DNA of 64,000 bases, taken from assembly GCF_037126465.1 (NCBI RefSeq), contig NC_088206.1:11631187-11695186 (forward strand), given 5' to 3'. The position numbers were made by a program, and so were the translations under genes. Shown here piece after piece: positions 1 through 10,832 of this stretch (position 1 is the first letter of the stretch; the number at the start of each line of letters is the position of its first letter). The notes below the pieces were generated by a model that did no database searches, had not been told where the DNA came from, and saw nothing but the letters and a program-made list of their open reading frames with translations. Origin of the DNA: Ornithodoros turicata (lineage: Eukaryota; Arthropoda; Arachnida; Ixodida; Argasidae).

Positions 1-1236
1 GGTGGTGACATTTTCAGTCAGAGCACTTTTTTTCTTGACGTGAAACGAGCGATATCCTTTGAAGCTGTTCGAATATTCCTTCATGCTGCGATGCTTATGT
101 TCTCTGCATACTTTGTCCTGAACATGAAACACCCATGATGCATGCGAGCTTCACTGGAATTAATTATTGAAAGGTACGTTCAAGGACAAATGAATGTAAT
201 ACTTGTCCACTTATTGTTCACCAACGAAGCGGCATGGTTTCTGATAGTGTCCTACAAAGCCACCGTGTGTATTCCACTACTTATACGCATGATACACTGT
301 TTCATTAACGGTAACGAAAAGCAACATGTGCAGGCCATGACTAGCTGATACCTGTCAACAGGATTCTGCACTGCGAGTGTAGTGAAAGTTTAAATCCTGC
401 CACGATTTAAATCTGAATGAAATCGAATCCCACTTCAAACCACATTTATCATATTCATTGCCAAATCCAGAAGGCTGGCAACATATAAAAAAATTCCTGG
501 AAGAACAAGCCCAGCTAGCCAATCTAAATCCTGATACTTCCACAGAAGTAGAATGCAATCACATTTTGAATCCTTTATTAGATGCACTATTCATTCTGAA
601 GCTAGATTTGCTTGCAAAATGAATGTTTATATCTAAATTCATTGGAATTTTTCCCATACTTTATATTGATTTGATTTGCTGCATCCTTTCAAATAACCTC
701 CAATTTGTTTGGTCAAATTCACATCCCTCATGTAGGCTGGTATACATATACTGTGAAGCCAATGTACATATCATTGGCTAGTCGGCCACTGAAACTGCAA
801 TTCACTAACGGACGAACGTTTATCAGTCTTACATACGACATTTGTATCTTACTAAAATGCTTCGTGTTTCTTCCTTTAGACATATCATGAACCAGCCAGA
901 GGAGCTGGGCACAAAACAAGCCAGGAAGACACATTCAAGGAAGGCACTTAAGGTGATTGAGCTGTTGCGTCAAACGAAGTCAGCCTTCCAACAATACCAA
1001 CTTGTTAAATAAATATTTTTATAAAGCACAGCTCCTGCACCCGTTGTGTTGTGACAAGTAATCTGAGCAGTGAATGTTACATCGTGGATGTACTCAGGTA
1101 GGTTTTCCAGATTAGAAGAGACGTATCACCACTCCAGAGCACAAATACATCGTACCGTATATCGGACAGAGGCTGCGATGCCCTTGTTGTATTTGTCTAC
1201 ACATCTTTGTTCCTGTGAAGCATTTATATGCGGTCT
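1..1236. other. no gene recognised
   Basis: Moderately AT-rich sequence in which open frames stay under 70 codons in every frame and carry no motif I recognise. I see no splice-bounded exon, no tandem repeat and no transposon end before the hairpin that begins at 1237. Confidence 0.5.
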
Positions 1237-1390
1237 CCGTTAGTGCAATTGGTTATGGGTTCAATAGCAGTACCTCGTCATAAGTACACTCTAAACCTGG
1301 TACCTTCTAGTCTTTACTAGAAGGTACCAGGTTTAGAGTGTACTTATGACGAGGTACTGCTATTGAACCCATAACCAATTGCACTAACGG
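1237..1390. repeat. perfect 74-bp inverted repeat (hairpin) with 6-nt loop
   Basis: The left arm (1237-1310) and right arm (1317-1390) are exact reverse complements over all 74 positions, separated by TCTTTA. The loop-proximal third reads ACACTCTAAACCTGGTACC, which resembles the ACACTCTAAG end of the foldback element at 43837. A transcript would fold into an uninterrupted duplex. It could be a young foldback or MITE-like insertion, a hairpin-RNA precursor, or a fold-over assembly artefact. Perfect arms mean either very recent origin or artefact. Confidence 0.95.
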
Positions 1391-2700
1391 TAATAAAAAA
1401 TTAATTAAAATTAAAAAAAATTAATAAAAACGGATAAAAATTTCAAAAATTTCACCCTCTATTTCAGAAGTTACCTTGTAACCTATGGGCAATACCCTCT
1501 ATAAACGTTACACAGATCACCTATAAATAGAGGTTACTGTCTCCTAACCGCCACACCGACGTAAAAGTTACAGTTTCGCCAAGCATGGGTGTCTCTAAGA
1601 CGCTCGCCTCTTCACAGACGCTACAGAAGAAATGGTGCTCAAAATGAGCTCTCATCAGTGCAGAACGCATACTGTTATTCGGAACATATGGCTATAATAT
1701 ACGTAATTCATCTAAGGGCATCCAGTGGCGAAAAGTGAGTGATCACTACATGTACAGATTCACGTGCACAACAAAGGAAAGAAAGAAATAATGGCAACTG
1801 GAGCATATGTATTATTCAATTGGCAAACCTGGAATTACAGTTGAGGCAAGAGCACGAGGACGTCGCAATAGCAACACTTCAGCTGTGGTGAACGACATTC
1901 AGTTTCAAGGAGGTATAATCTTTGCAGTCCTCACGTTGTCGCAACTTCCTCTCCAGCAAGCCGAAAGCATTTCTATTCCTTCCTGATATGTCAGAATGAC
2001 ACATCAGCGACGCGGCTATGGTGAATCAGAAGCACATGAAGAAGTAAAACACAAGAATGACAAATGACTAAGCAAATAACGGACGTAAGACACACACGTA
2101 CACACGGTGTTGAACCGTTCAACCGTGTTAGAGAGACAGACTGTGCTGTGATTAGTGTTCCTAGACTGTCCAGCAAAAACGTAACCACGTAAACTTTGTA
2201 GTGACCATACCGTAGAAATACCCTGATAAAGTGCCGTCCCTTGACACTTGTGCTTTCTTCACAGTTCTGAACACGATCCGCAGTTCGTATACAGACGCAG
2301 AGACACAATAATGTAACGCGCACTGATCCGACACTATCGTACTGAATGATTGAATGTGCGGCTTGAACGAGAACACAGTGACTTTTGAGCAGTACATTTT
2401 ATACAGGTTACCCTGCAAACAAACAAGGAAAACAAACGAAGGAAATTCAAACGTGGAATTCGTTTAGAAGTTACAACGTTCCTATAAAGGGTACATTTAT
2501 AAGTTACGACGATTGGATTTCCGTGGAACACCGAAGCAACCTCAATTGCTCCTCCAGTGTCTCGTTACAAGTCATGTTTAACCTCTAAATAGAGGTATCG
2601 GTCGTGTAACCTCCACGATATTTGGAAATCTACGTCTATATAACGGTTACACATTGCTAAAAGTTACCATAAAGGGTACCGAGTTAAGAGTGATACCACT
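1391..2700. repeat. possible decayed transposable element with related ends
   Basis: The two ends of this stretch share short themes: AGTTACC-type words, a (TATA/TCTA)AATAGAGGT motif near 1532 and again near 2584, and a CTCTTAACTCGGTACCC word (reverse strand, about 2675-2693) resembling the ACTCTAAACCTGGTACC of the adjacent hairpin. No open frame inside gives a recognisable protein. This is an inference from eye-matched motifs; it may be unrelated low-complexity similarity. Confidence 0.25.
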
Positions 2701-2799
2701 CTTGTATATGTGCGTCTACAGGAGCTAGTACAAACGCGTGGAGCTGTAGAAAAAAGCTGGTACACTTCATTATAAAGCAACAATCGCTAGTAAAAAAAC

Positions 2800-3045
2800 G
2801 GCACACCTTAACATTTTATAACGGAACATGTGCGGTAAAGAAACAGTGCGCCGTACATCGTAGAACGGACAAATCTCTGCAAATACGGCATCGGTAAAAA
2901 TGTCCGTTTTTCTACGGCGCTTTCGTAACGTCTTCCAACGGAGCATTTGTTTGTAAAGAAACTGTGCTCCGTTGATCAGGAAACGGACAAATGCATGGCA
3001 GTATCATATCGAGTAAAATTCCCGTTTTTCTACGGATTTATTTTT
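2800..3045. repeat. diverged tandem pair, about 120-bp unit
   Basis: Two adjacent units share the order GTAAAGAAAC, GTGCKCCGT, ACGGACAAAT, then CCGTTTTTCTACGG. Unit 1 lies at about 2805-2925 and unit 2 at about 2926-3045. Within each unit ACGGACA and TGTCCGT (or its decayed form) face each other, so each can form a stem. No coding potential is seen. It is either a two-copy satellite relic or part of a larger element. Confidence 0.6.
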
Positions 3046-3544
3046 AAGTGTAGCGACATAAACAGGACGATAGAAGAACAGAAACAGGACACCACAGGTA
3101 TAAGACACGCCGAAATAAACGGCACAATTTTATTTATTGGAGCGCTTTTCAGTTCAAAATAGTCCCGACTGCACGATATCAAATTCACGTGAAAATGGTA
3201 TCGAAAATCCCAGGCGAAATAGTGGCGCAGTTTGACTGCTGTTCGACGAGATACATGACAAGAGCATACGCCGGATGTTGAGAGTATGCCGGAATTCTCT
3301 CTCTTAAAAAAAAACGAAAACGCCATTCCCTATACACCACCAATCGGAGCACGGCTTTGAGAAAAGGAACGCCGCGGCGGTGCGAAGACCCCCCCCCCCC
3401 CCCCCTACTCCTCCTGTTAGAGAGTGACGTCACACTGGTCTCGTTGTCGCCGGGTCGCTAATCTTTAAATTTCGGCTATTTTATGTCTAAGCACTTTTCG
3501 GACGAAAAAAATTAACGAAGTAGATTCTCGGCCGATCTTGGATT

Positions 3545-3823
3545 CTTTTTTTTATTCCGTCCTAGCGCCGCGAAGCAACTGTGGCTATGAGCGGCGTAAA
3601 GACGTGGACAGATGGAGAGAGGACAGCAGGAAGGAGTGGGGGACAAAGGAGTTAGTATACGTCCTGAGCCGACTTCAAGGGGAACTCCAGCTTCGTCTGG
3701 AAAGTCTGCCGGAAAACCAAGGAAAAACCAGACAGCACAGCCGGTGACAGGATTCGAACCCGCGTCACCTCCCAGTCTCGGCGTGGAAAGCGGCCACCCT
3801 AACCACTATGTCACGGGAGCTGG
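3545..3823 (-). mobile_element. tRNA-derived SINE, near full length, reverse strand
   Basis: Read on the minus strand it starts with a tRNA-like head around 3823, with an A-box-like TAGTGGTTAGGGTGGCC and the B-box GGTTCGAATCC at about 3750. The body follows, with the block TCCTTCCTGCTGTCCTCTC, the conserved 3' sequence AGCCACAGTTGCTTCGCGG, and an A-rich tail (the T run at 3546-3554). It shares the whole layout with copies at 14091, 39395, 44848 and 59546. Pol III promoter boxes are visible; there is no protein. Inward drift at several positions suggests an older copy than the one at 59546. Confidence 0.9.
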
Positions 3824-4693
3824 TGTTTCTCGGTGCGACTGTCCCTCTGTCAAGCTGTCCTTTAGGAATCACCGTGCAGAATATTTTCGCTTTGCGCTGT
3901 ATTAGAGCTACGCAATCTACTTTAGAAAAACAGTCGGAGAAAGCAGCCGCGGAAGGCTGACACGATCCTCGCGTGACGTGGAAAAGGCCCCGTACCTTTT
4001 TTCTGCCTTGTTTCTTTCTTCTCAGCTCACGTGCTGCTTCTACGTGCTTGAGCTGTACCGCTGTTCGTCACGAGTCACGTACGCTCCCTCATTCTCCGAT
4101 ATACTCTTTTCACCAGAGGAGGATTTTGTGCGGAACAGAGGCCTAGCGCGTGCTCTGAAGGTCACCTGCACTCGTCGTTCTTTCTCAGGAGCTCATTTTA
4201 TTCGTTGCAGAACCCGCGAGAGCGAAAAAAAAAAAAAAAAAGTGTGTCACAGCAGTGCACAAAACGGCCTCAGGACAAATGACACTTAAACTTACCGCAT
4301 TAAGCAGATGTCATTTTTCGTGCCCATGTTGCAAGGACGAGCGTAGTTCATAAATGCTATACATTTGGCTTCTGCACACAATTGCTTGGTTAATTAATGT
4401 AATCTGTGCTCGAATCCAATGTTTTGCGCACATAATTTTATGTTGGCCACTTCCTGCGTTCGCACTGATGAAAGCGACGATGATTCCCCAATATGACATT
4501 TGTGGTTCAAGCTGAGGTCCTATGACGTATTATTTGAGGTCTTTGACGCAATACGTCATATATGACGCATATGACATAGTATGACGTATAGCGTGTCTGT
4601 TTGTACTACGCTGTGTATTGCTCACAGGACGTGGTTACAGTGCCGGGTGTACAGTGGTGTTGGCACGGGGGAGCTTATACGGTGCGACGTTGC
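3824..4693. other. no gene recognised
   Basis: Between the SINE and the gypsy fragment I see a purine run of 17 A near 4227-4243 and a cluster of TATGACGTAT-type words at 4518-4588 (TATGACGTATTATTTG, TACGTCATATATGACG, ATGACATAGTATGACGTA). These form a small local repeat rich in ACGT/TGACG cores. No gene is supported. Confidence 0.4.
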
Positions 4694-4813
4694 AGAATCC
4701 CCGACGTTGCAGAAAAGACAAGATCACTTCGAGAGCTTCTCAAGAAAAATTCGGAGTGCCATTGGGGCAACGAACAGGAGAAAGCGCTCCAAGAGGTGAA
4801 GGTGATGATTTGC
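4694..4813 (+). pseudogene. Ty3/gypsy pol fragment, RT to RNase H connection
   Basis: About 40 codons read through D-VAEKTRSLRELLKKN, a tryptophan-containing spacer (CHWGNEQEKAL) and QEVKVMI before a stop. That order is the signature of the end of the reverse transcriptase thumb and start of RNase H in Ty3/gypsy retrotransposons, where 'EKT..LRELL+K' and 'W...QE.AF..LK' are conserved. Upstream and downstream sequence does not continue the protein in any frame, and no LTRs, integrase or envelope are visible. It is an isolated relic. Family assignment comes from motif recognition only; the clade cannot be set. Confidence 0.7.
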
Positions 4814-4870
4814 TAGCCAAATGTATGGGAAGCGCAGGCCAGTTTCCTTAGCATCTAGATGCGAAGCATC

Positions 4871-4990
4871 AGCACAACACCGGTCCTTTTGCGAAGTGCC
4901 GGTGCACAACACCGGTCCTTTTGCGAAGACCTTTTGTGAAGAGGTCTTCGACGAAAAGGTCAAGACGAAGACCTTCGTGAAAAGGTCAAG
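4871..4990 (+). repeat. short direct repeats (CACCGGTCCTTTTGCGAAG type)
   Basis: A 24-bp word starting ACAACACCGGTCC and ending TTTGCGAAG occurs twice about 33 bp apart (near 4873 and 4906). It is followed by degenerate AAGACCTT / AAGGTCAAGACGAA words at 4926-4995 in both orientations. It looks like a small degenerate minisatellite immediately 3' of the gypsy scrap. No protein function is inferred from the frames that cross it. Confidence 0.65.
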
Positions 4991-4995
4991 ACGAA

Positions 4996-5676
4996 AATGT
5001 CTTGCTTTGTCCGCACCGGGAGGCGCGCCACACCAGTACAGTCACTGCAATGCATTGGCAAAGAAACTGAAGTGTACTGTGTACTACCTCGTCAGGAAGA
5101 CGTTCATCCAAATCTCCTCTGTAGACTACTGCTAGGCATCTTGCAACTTCCTCGTGTCTTCTGCGCCGAGCATGCCGATTTCTTGGAAGAGACCAATCTT
5201 GGACGACAGTTCTTCATGCGCAGACAACCGTTCAGCAAAAGCAGCTATAGAAACCGGTCTACTGTCGGGAGAAAATTCTTTATGTGGAGCACCTCTGAAG
5301 GGCAACTAAACTGTGTTTTCGGGGCAATAGATGTAGCAATGGGGTAGATTAGTGGTGCATCAGCCGCACACTGGATCGTCGATTGCGCTTCTTTACTTCC
5401 AGTAAATTCCCTCATTCCAGTTAAATCTTCCCCAGCCTTGCGGTAGTGATCAAATGCTTCGCGCTATGTGGGAATAAAGCCTTTGAGCGACCTCAATAAG
5501 GAAACTGCGCTGTTCAGGTCGATCTTTGGACTTCGGCTTGAAGTTGTAAGTTTAGAGTTTTGCGGATGTCACAGTCGCATGGGCTTCAGTGTTCCAACTC
5601 GATGTGACGCAGAAGTGCAGCTTTATTATAACGAGATGATAGAGAGGTAGCAAGCGAGCTGGTAGTATAGATCAAT
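4996..5676. other. no gene recognised
   Basis: A 116-codon frame (4997-5347) and a 60-codon frame (5468-5650) are open here, but neither shows a domain, a plausible start context or splice borders that I can defend. Composition is even and there are no terminal repeats. Confidence 0.4.
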
Positions 5677-5796
5677 AACTTAAAACCCGAGACTGGGGGA
5701 CAAAAAAAAAAAAAACGACAACACAGAAAAGGCCTCAATTTGAGACCTTGTCTGCGTTGTCGTTTTCTTTGTGCCCCAGTCTCGAGTTCTTAAGTT
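5677..5796. repeat. imperfect snap-back hairpin, about 120 bp
   Basis: The left arm begins AACTTAAAACCCGAGACTGG and runs through CGACAACACAGA to GGCCTCAA. The right arm is its reverse complement with a few mismatches (TTGAGACC, GCGTTGTCG, CCCCAGTCTCGAG, TTAAGTT). An extended poly-A (13-14) in the left arm lacks an equal partner. There are no coding frames. The core GACAACAC recurs in the hairpin at 43574-43652, hinting at one snap-back family. Confidence 0.85.
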
Positions 5797-7828
5797 ACGG
5801 AGCTTTATTATGTTTGAGGAAAAAATGTATGTTTTCAGACCAACAGCCTAAGTTGGTTGGCCTTTTATAGTTGCATTCACCGATTTCGCTAGACCTAGTC
5901 CAGTGACACGACTTAAATCGATCACTTCCCAGCAAACCATATATATCCAGAAATGTCTGCAGGATATTCCACGGATTTTGCCACAGAGCCCATTGACATC
6001 CAGGAGATCTTCAGTTGACTACCACTTCTTAGTCATTTGTAGATCCACTAAATATACCGGGAACGTCTTTTTAGGATATATGGACGTATGTGGGACATCA
6101 TGCAAACAGGTTCAACGTTGCTTTTTAAAAGTTATGCTAGTGTGATTTACGTTTTTACACGGTCTACATGATGTTGTGAGCAGTCCTAATATAGGAAATG
6201 AAGTTACTTGTAAGCAGTTAAGATTGACCAGCAATTCGAATACAAGTTGGCGTGGGGTAGTCAAAGGCGATGAGCGTTCACGCTGATTATATGTAGAGGA
6301 GAAACAGGAAATTGTAAAGGAAATAAGTTGTTGCAGTATACATGCAGTTACTTTAAGAGAAATATGAGAATTGAAGTAACTAAACGTAAAGTGTAACTAC
6401 CTTTTTACCTTAGAACTTCATGTTGCCCCTTATAATTTCAGAGGCAGGTACCACATGCAAACTATTGAAACTGAAAGCATTTATTTAAATAATTTCTTGA
6501 TAAGCGATAAGAAGTAACCCACTGCCAAACACTGCTTACAGCAGCTTGTGCGGTATTGTGTGAAAATACACTTTTAAAAATTGGAGCCTGATCATACCAT
6601 CTTTCATCACCTGTTGCCACTGGCATTCAAGACGAATGCTGACCTCTGAGAAAGAGTTCATGACTAGAGAGAGTCAGGCCCTTGGGGCTAAAAATAGGAA
6701 GACATATACTTCATACACAAGTTCTCCCTCATCTAGTATTTGAATGCAATTATACATAGTTCACACCGGTTACTGTGAGAACAGCCTTTTGCAACCAGCA
6801 AAAACCAGTTGTGCACGACACAACAAAGCACACCAGACGACAGAACGACACGCGACAGACATGTACAACAGACGTCTGAACGACACAGACAAACAGACAA
6901 CAAGGTCCCAATATATGACAACCTGTTGTCAGTCATATTTTTCTGTCGTTTTTTTTTTTTTCGACTGGGATATGTCCAAAGTATATCCAGGGAACGTTGT
7001 ATGAGGGACGAATGGGATGTAAATTTTTGGACATCCAGTAAACGCCTGCAGGATTTGTGTGACATCCACGACGTTTGAGACCAATTTGGTACGTCTCCTG
7101 GATATTAGTGGTTTACCGGGTTTCTATGCAACCTTAGTCCGAACTGTGAATGTCCTGCGAAGATACGTTCAAGATTGTGGACTGCACGATTGGACGCAGC
7201 CAATGTGATAACGGTTTCTTGTATTGGTTCGGTAATCGTTTCTGTTTCGTTTTTGTCACATGTCACGTCGTTTATATCACATGCCGCATGCTGTTCTGGC
7301 ATCTGCGGGAACGTAGCTGTGGCGCCATCCAGTGGAGCGCATGGATATATAGCACACCTAGTAGTACACTTTGTACTCGTTTGTTGGCACTGCATGTCCT
7401 TGCACCCGCATTCAGTTGGTTCGAGATATGACGTCTGTTGGTTTTGTCTTGACCGGGAACACAAGAATAGCGCATATAACCTGAACCACATGCCAGTGTG
7501 GCGTAATGGTTAGAGCACTTGACCAGTAATCTGGGACCACTCTGACACGATCGTGCGACGCGCAGTCCAATAACTGACCTCTGCACCATAGCAAACCTCA
7601 AGTTATTCGAATTTAGCTTATAGGTTTCCAAATGAACTAAAGCAAGCCAACAAGTTCCGCTAGACCTATTTCGTCGAAGCCCAAAAAGATAACGTTCATT
7701 TCGCTCGGAAGAGAAATTCGTTTTCCAGGTTCTCTGTCTGTGGTTCATTAGTGTTTGCTTTCGTGCATGCCTGCAAGCGTGGAAGTTCGACGTTTTCGAT
7801 CAATTAAAGTAATTAAGGTATTTATATA
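5797..7828. other. no gene recognised; possible degenerate GGATAT/GGACGT repeats
   Basis: The stretches 5930-6105 and 6968-7120 are both rich in GATATCC-, GACATCC- and GGGAACGT-type words, in roughly opposite orientations, suggesting decayed copies of one repeat. Around 7500 the word TGGCGTAATGGTTAGAGCAC looks like a tRNA A box, but no B box follows at the right distance. Overlapping frames of 93-158 codons at 7105-7748 lie on both strands and carry no known domain. Confidence 0.35.
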
Positions 7829-7867
7829 TAACTATTGTTGGTAACTATTGTTGGTAACTATTGTTTG
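7829..7867. repeat. three tandem copies of a 13-bp unit
   Basis: AACTATTGTTGGT is repeated three times head to tail (third copy slightly altered). It is a short minisatellite with no associated gene. Confidence 0.9.
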
Positions 7868-9885
7868 GTAAGTTAGGAACTGGTCCGGCTCTCTCGCTAA
7901 CCTTTCTACACAACAGACGTGGTTTATTAATTATGAATCTCAAGCACATGGGGTGTTGCAGAAGATTGACATGTGTGAGCGTGGGGAGTTTTATTCAAGT
8001 TTTAACAGCTTTATGTATCACTGCTCTCCGTGTTTCTTTCCTTCTTTCCTGTGCACTGCCTGAGGGGGAGGGGGGGAGGGACAAAAAAGAAAAAACACGG
8101 ACGGGAACGCAAGCACAGGCTCGACAACAACTGATGAACTTAACTTTTCACATACCTTCATGAATATTAAGGGGAAAGGAAAACGACACGAACAAGGCAA
8201 GGCTAAGCATGGGTTTCCAGATAATCAATCTCCTGAGGGATTAGCACAACGTGGAGGGTTCACTTATACATTTTTGTTTTCCGGACCCGCCGATTAAAAA
8301 CGCTCGGTTCCTGACCTGGACCGAGAACTTCTCTTTATCTCGGCTTTCATGGAAATCGGGATGGCATGCACTCCTATAGATTTCCTGATACTGTGCCTGA
8401 TATGGTAGACTTGTGTTCTATCATTTATGCACCAGCATGTCTGCCCAATCTAGTCTCAATGTGTGTTTGTCTTCTCTGCGTTCCCGTCCGTGTTGTATGT
8501 TCCGGAATCACCACCTACAGCTTCTATAGTACCCTAGACTTCAATTACTCCCCGTTCTAGTCCCATCGCCCTGATTTTTGCAGCCCAGTACCAGAAATAG
8601 TCCCTAAATGTCGCATACACTTCCATATGTATTTGGTCCCGAAAGGGTATAATGGCTGTGGCAATGCATCTCCCCAGGAGGTCCAAGATCACTCATCTTC
8701 TGCTTAGAGTGTTCGTGTGGACCACGAATTGCAAGGGGATGTAGCCATGTCGCCTGTATCGATTTTCGCGAGTTGTCTTTCGTTCAGCTTCCAAAGACCT
8801 TCGCACGGGGTCACACACACCTTATTTCACTTACTGTCCCCTGGGGTGCAGACACCCTACTTTCATTGTGGTTGTGTTCCATTATTGAACTCGCGCGAGT
8901 TGCGTGGTCGTGACGTATGAGTGTCATCGTACGTCATCGACTCCAGCGACCCATATCCAGAGGATGAGGCGCTGGGAGTCGACTCTCTCGCACATCTAAT
9001 GTTGAATCCTCGAATTTTAGAACGAGAGTCACTGCCACGAACACGACGTTATGAGAATCCGCGCCGCGGCATTTTTGCCCACCAGGAGTCGGCTCTCTCT
9101 GCTCTCGAGTTGCTCGAGTCCAATAAACGAACGCACCTAGTCTCTGTACGCGAAAGTTAAATCCCCAGAAAGTATTCAGTAACTAAGCCTTTCTGGTATC
9201 CCCCCCCCCTTTTTTTTTTTTCACACACTCTACCGTTCTGCTGAGTGAAAGTCCAGCCACAGCAACCTCTTATCTTTAAACCTCATCACAATGCTCGCAC
9301 GGCGATCAGCATCGATGATATGCCGCTTATTGGAGGTCCGGAAAAAGCAATAAAATGACTTCCAGGCGAGCAATAAAAATGTTGCGCGCAATAGAACGAG
9401 CAAAGCCGACATTAATGGGTTCATTCTCCCCCGTTTCTAGCGTAGAAAATATGCTTATGAAGCATCTCTGCGGTAGCCACTTTGCTCATGCATGAATGAT
9501 GTATCGGCGGTGGTAAATAGATATTGCAGATATTCAGTCTATCGATACTTAGTCAGGCTTTGATGCACCGCCTCGCATCAATTATGAAACATGTTATTTT
9601 CGAACCACAGCTGTACAAGAAGAACAATAGTTGCATAACTACCGCTTGGTATAGCTAAATTTAATGCTGGACTGTATATTTCAGTTGGAAAGCCAGACGG
9701 TCTTCCGCTTCCTCTTGTTCATTGCGTCGTGCCTGGGCTCAAAATGATGCACCGTGGCCGGGTAGAAAGACAGCTGGGTGAGTTCAATAAACTCAATGTC
9801 CACACAAGACCCGGAGCTCCGTCTCCTTCGGATCTCGTGTTCCTTCCTCGCTAGAATGTTGAGGACTAACCTGAAAAATGGTATA
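7868..9885. other. no gene recognised
   Basis: An 80-codon frame at 8921-9160 and several shorter ones are open but unassigned. A C10-T12 run sits at about 9200-9221. The segment 8890-9140 is relatively rich in CG and repeated GAGTCG/CGAGTC words but shows no terminal repeats. No splice-bounded exon is supported. Confidence 0.4.
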
Positions 9886-10600
9886 CAGTCAACCCTCGAT
9901 TTATTAACCTTCGATTTATGCATTCCCTCGTTTTATGAACCTCGATATTCGACGAATGAACGGAATTTCTGGGAACCAACTAGGAGTTGCCCAGCGTTTT
10001 TGCCCTCAATTTATGAACGGATCGTTCCGAGGTCAACAAAAACCTTCAAAAGGATAATTCCGTGGTCTTATGAATGACGCCTGAACGGACAAAACGTTTT
10101 CCAGGTATTGCACCCTCGGTTCTTAACCCCTCGAAATCCGAACAACAAACGGGTTTTCCGGGGTCGCACAAGGTGCGACCAAGTGTTCCTGACCTCAGTT
10201 GATGAATAAGGTGGTCGCTGTCACCCGGAGATTAATAAACAGAGGTTAAAAATCCCAGAGGAAATCCGAGACCAGTGCAGTGCGAATGTGGTGACATCTC
10301 TTATTTCCAAGATTGACGCAGCGGAAGGCATGGTCCAAAGCAAAATTAAACAATTTAGTATTGCATAATAAACAGAGTGTGAATGCGCTAACGTCTGTTC
10401 TTTGTGAGATTGATACAGCAGAAGGCATGGTCAAAAGCAAAATTACACAATATATGGCATTATAAACACAATCCCAACTCGGAAATACTGTTGCATTTGC
10501 TCGATAGTACTCAGTTAACTGAATTTTCGATTTATGAATCCCTCGATTTATGAACGATTTTTCAGGTAACCGAGGGTGTTCATAAATCGAGGGTTGACTG
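9886..10600. mobile_element. pogo/Tigger-type non-autonomous DNA transposon
   Basis: The element starts CAGTCAACCCTCGATTTAT and ends with the inverse, ATAAATCGAGGGTTGACTG. It is flanked on both sides by TA (9884-9885 and 10601-10602), the Tc1/mariner-superfamily target duplication. Subterminal CCTCGATTTATGAA words recur in both halves. Inside, two related segments (about 10280-10352 and 10375-10452), each containing GAAGGCATGGTCMAAAGCAAAATTA, form an internal direct duplication. At 715 bp it is too short for a complete transposase, and a 135-codon reverse frame (10246-10653) crosses the end and is not a recognisable enzyme. It would need a related transposase in trans. Confidence 0.88.
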
Positions 10601-10785
10601 TATACTGAAAAAGTCCATCCCGGGAGCTTGTCGGGGTACAGAGAGGAAAGCATTGTGCCGGTATAGCTTACAATTCCTTGCGTCCGTCGCTCATGTAATA
10701 ATTGTGCGGTTCCAGGATTTGGGAGATATAGCAGTTTTACGGTCTATAAAAGGAAACAACGCAAACGCACACGTGCATTGGCGCA

Positions 10786-10832
10786 CTAGAGAGAGAGAGA
10801 GAGAGAGAGATACATGATGACGATGATAATTG
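10786..10832 (+). repeat. (GA)n followed by ATACATGATGACGATGAT tail
   Basis: A GA run is followed directly by ATACATGATGACGATGATA. The same composite, (GA)n then AATACATGATGACGATGATA, occurs at 37814-37857. Shared sequence beyond the microsatellite implies that both are the 3' ends of one dispersed element; the upstream bodies are too diverged to align by eye. Confidence 0.6.

Noticed and set aside
4518..4588. Cluster of TATGACGTAT words as a CRE-type enhancer
   Set aside because: The words look like slippage-derived variants of one another in a non-genic setting; no promoter or exon follows.
7495..7560. tRNA A-box-like word TGGCGTAATGGTTAGAGCAC
   Set aside because: No B box (GGTTCRANNCC) follows within the expected 30-60 bp and no cloverleaf can be drawn; at most a SINE scrap.
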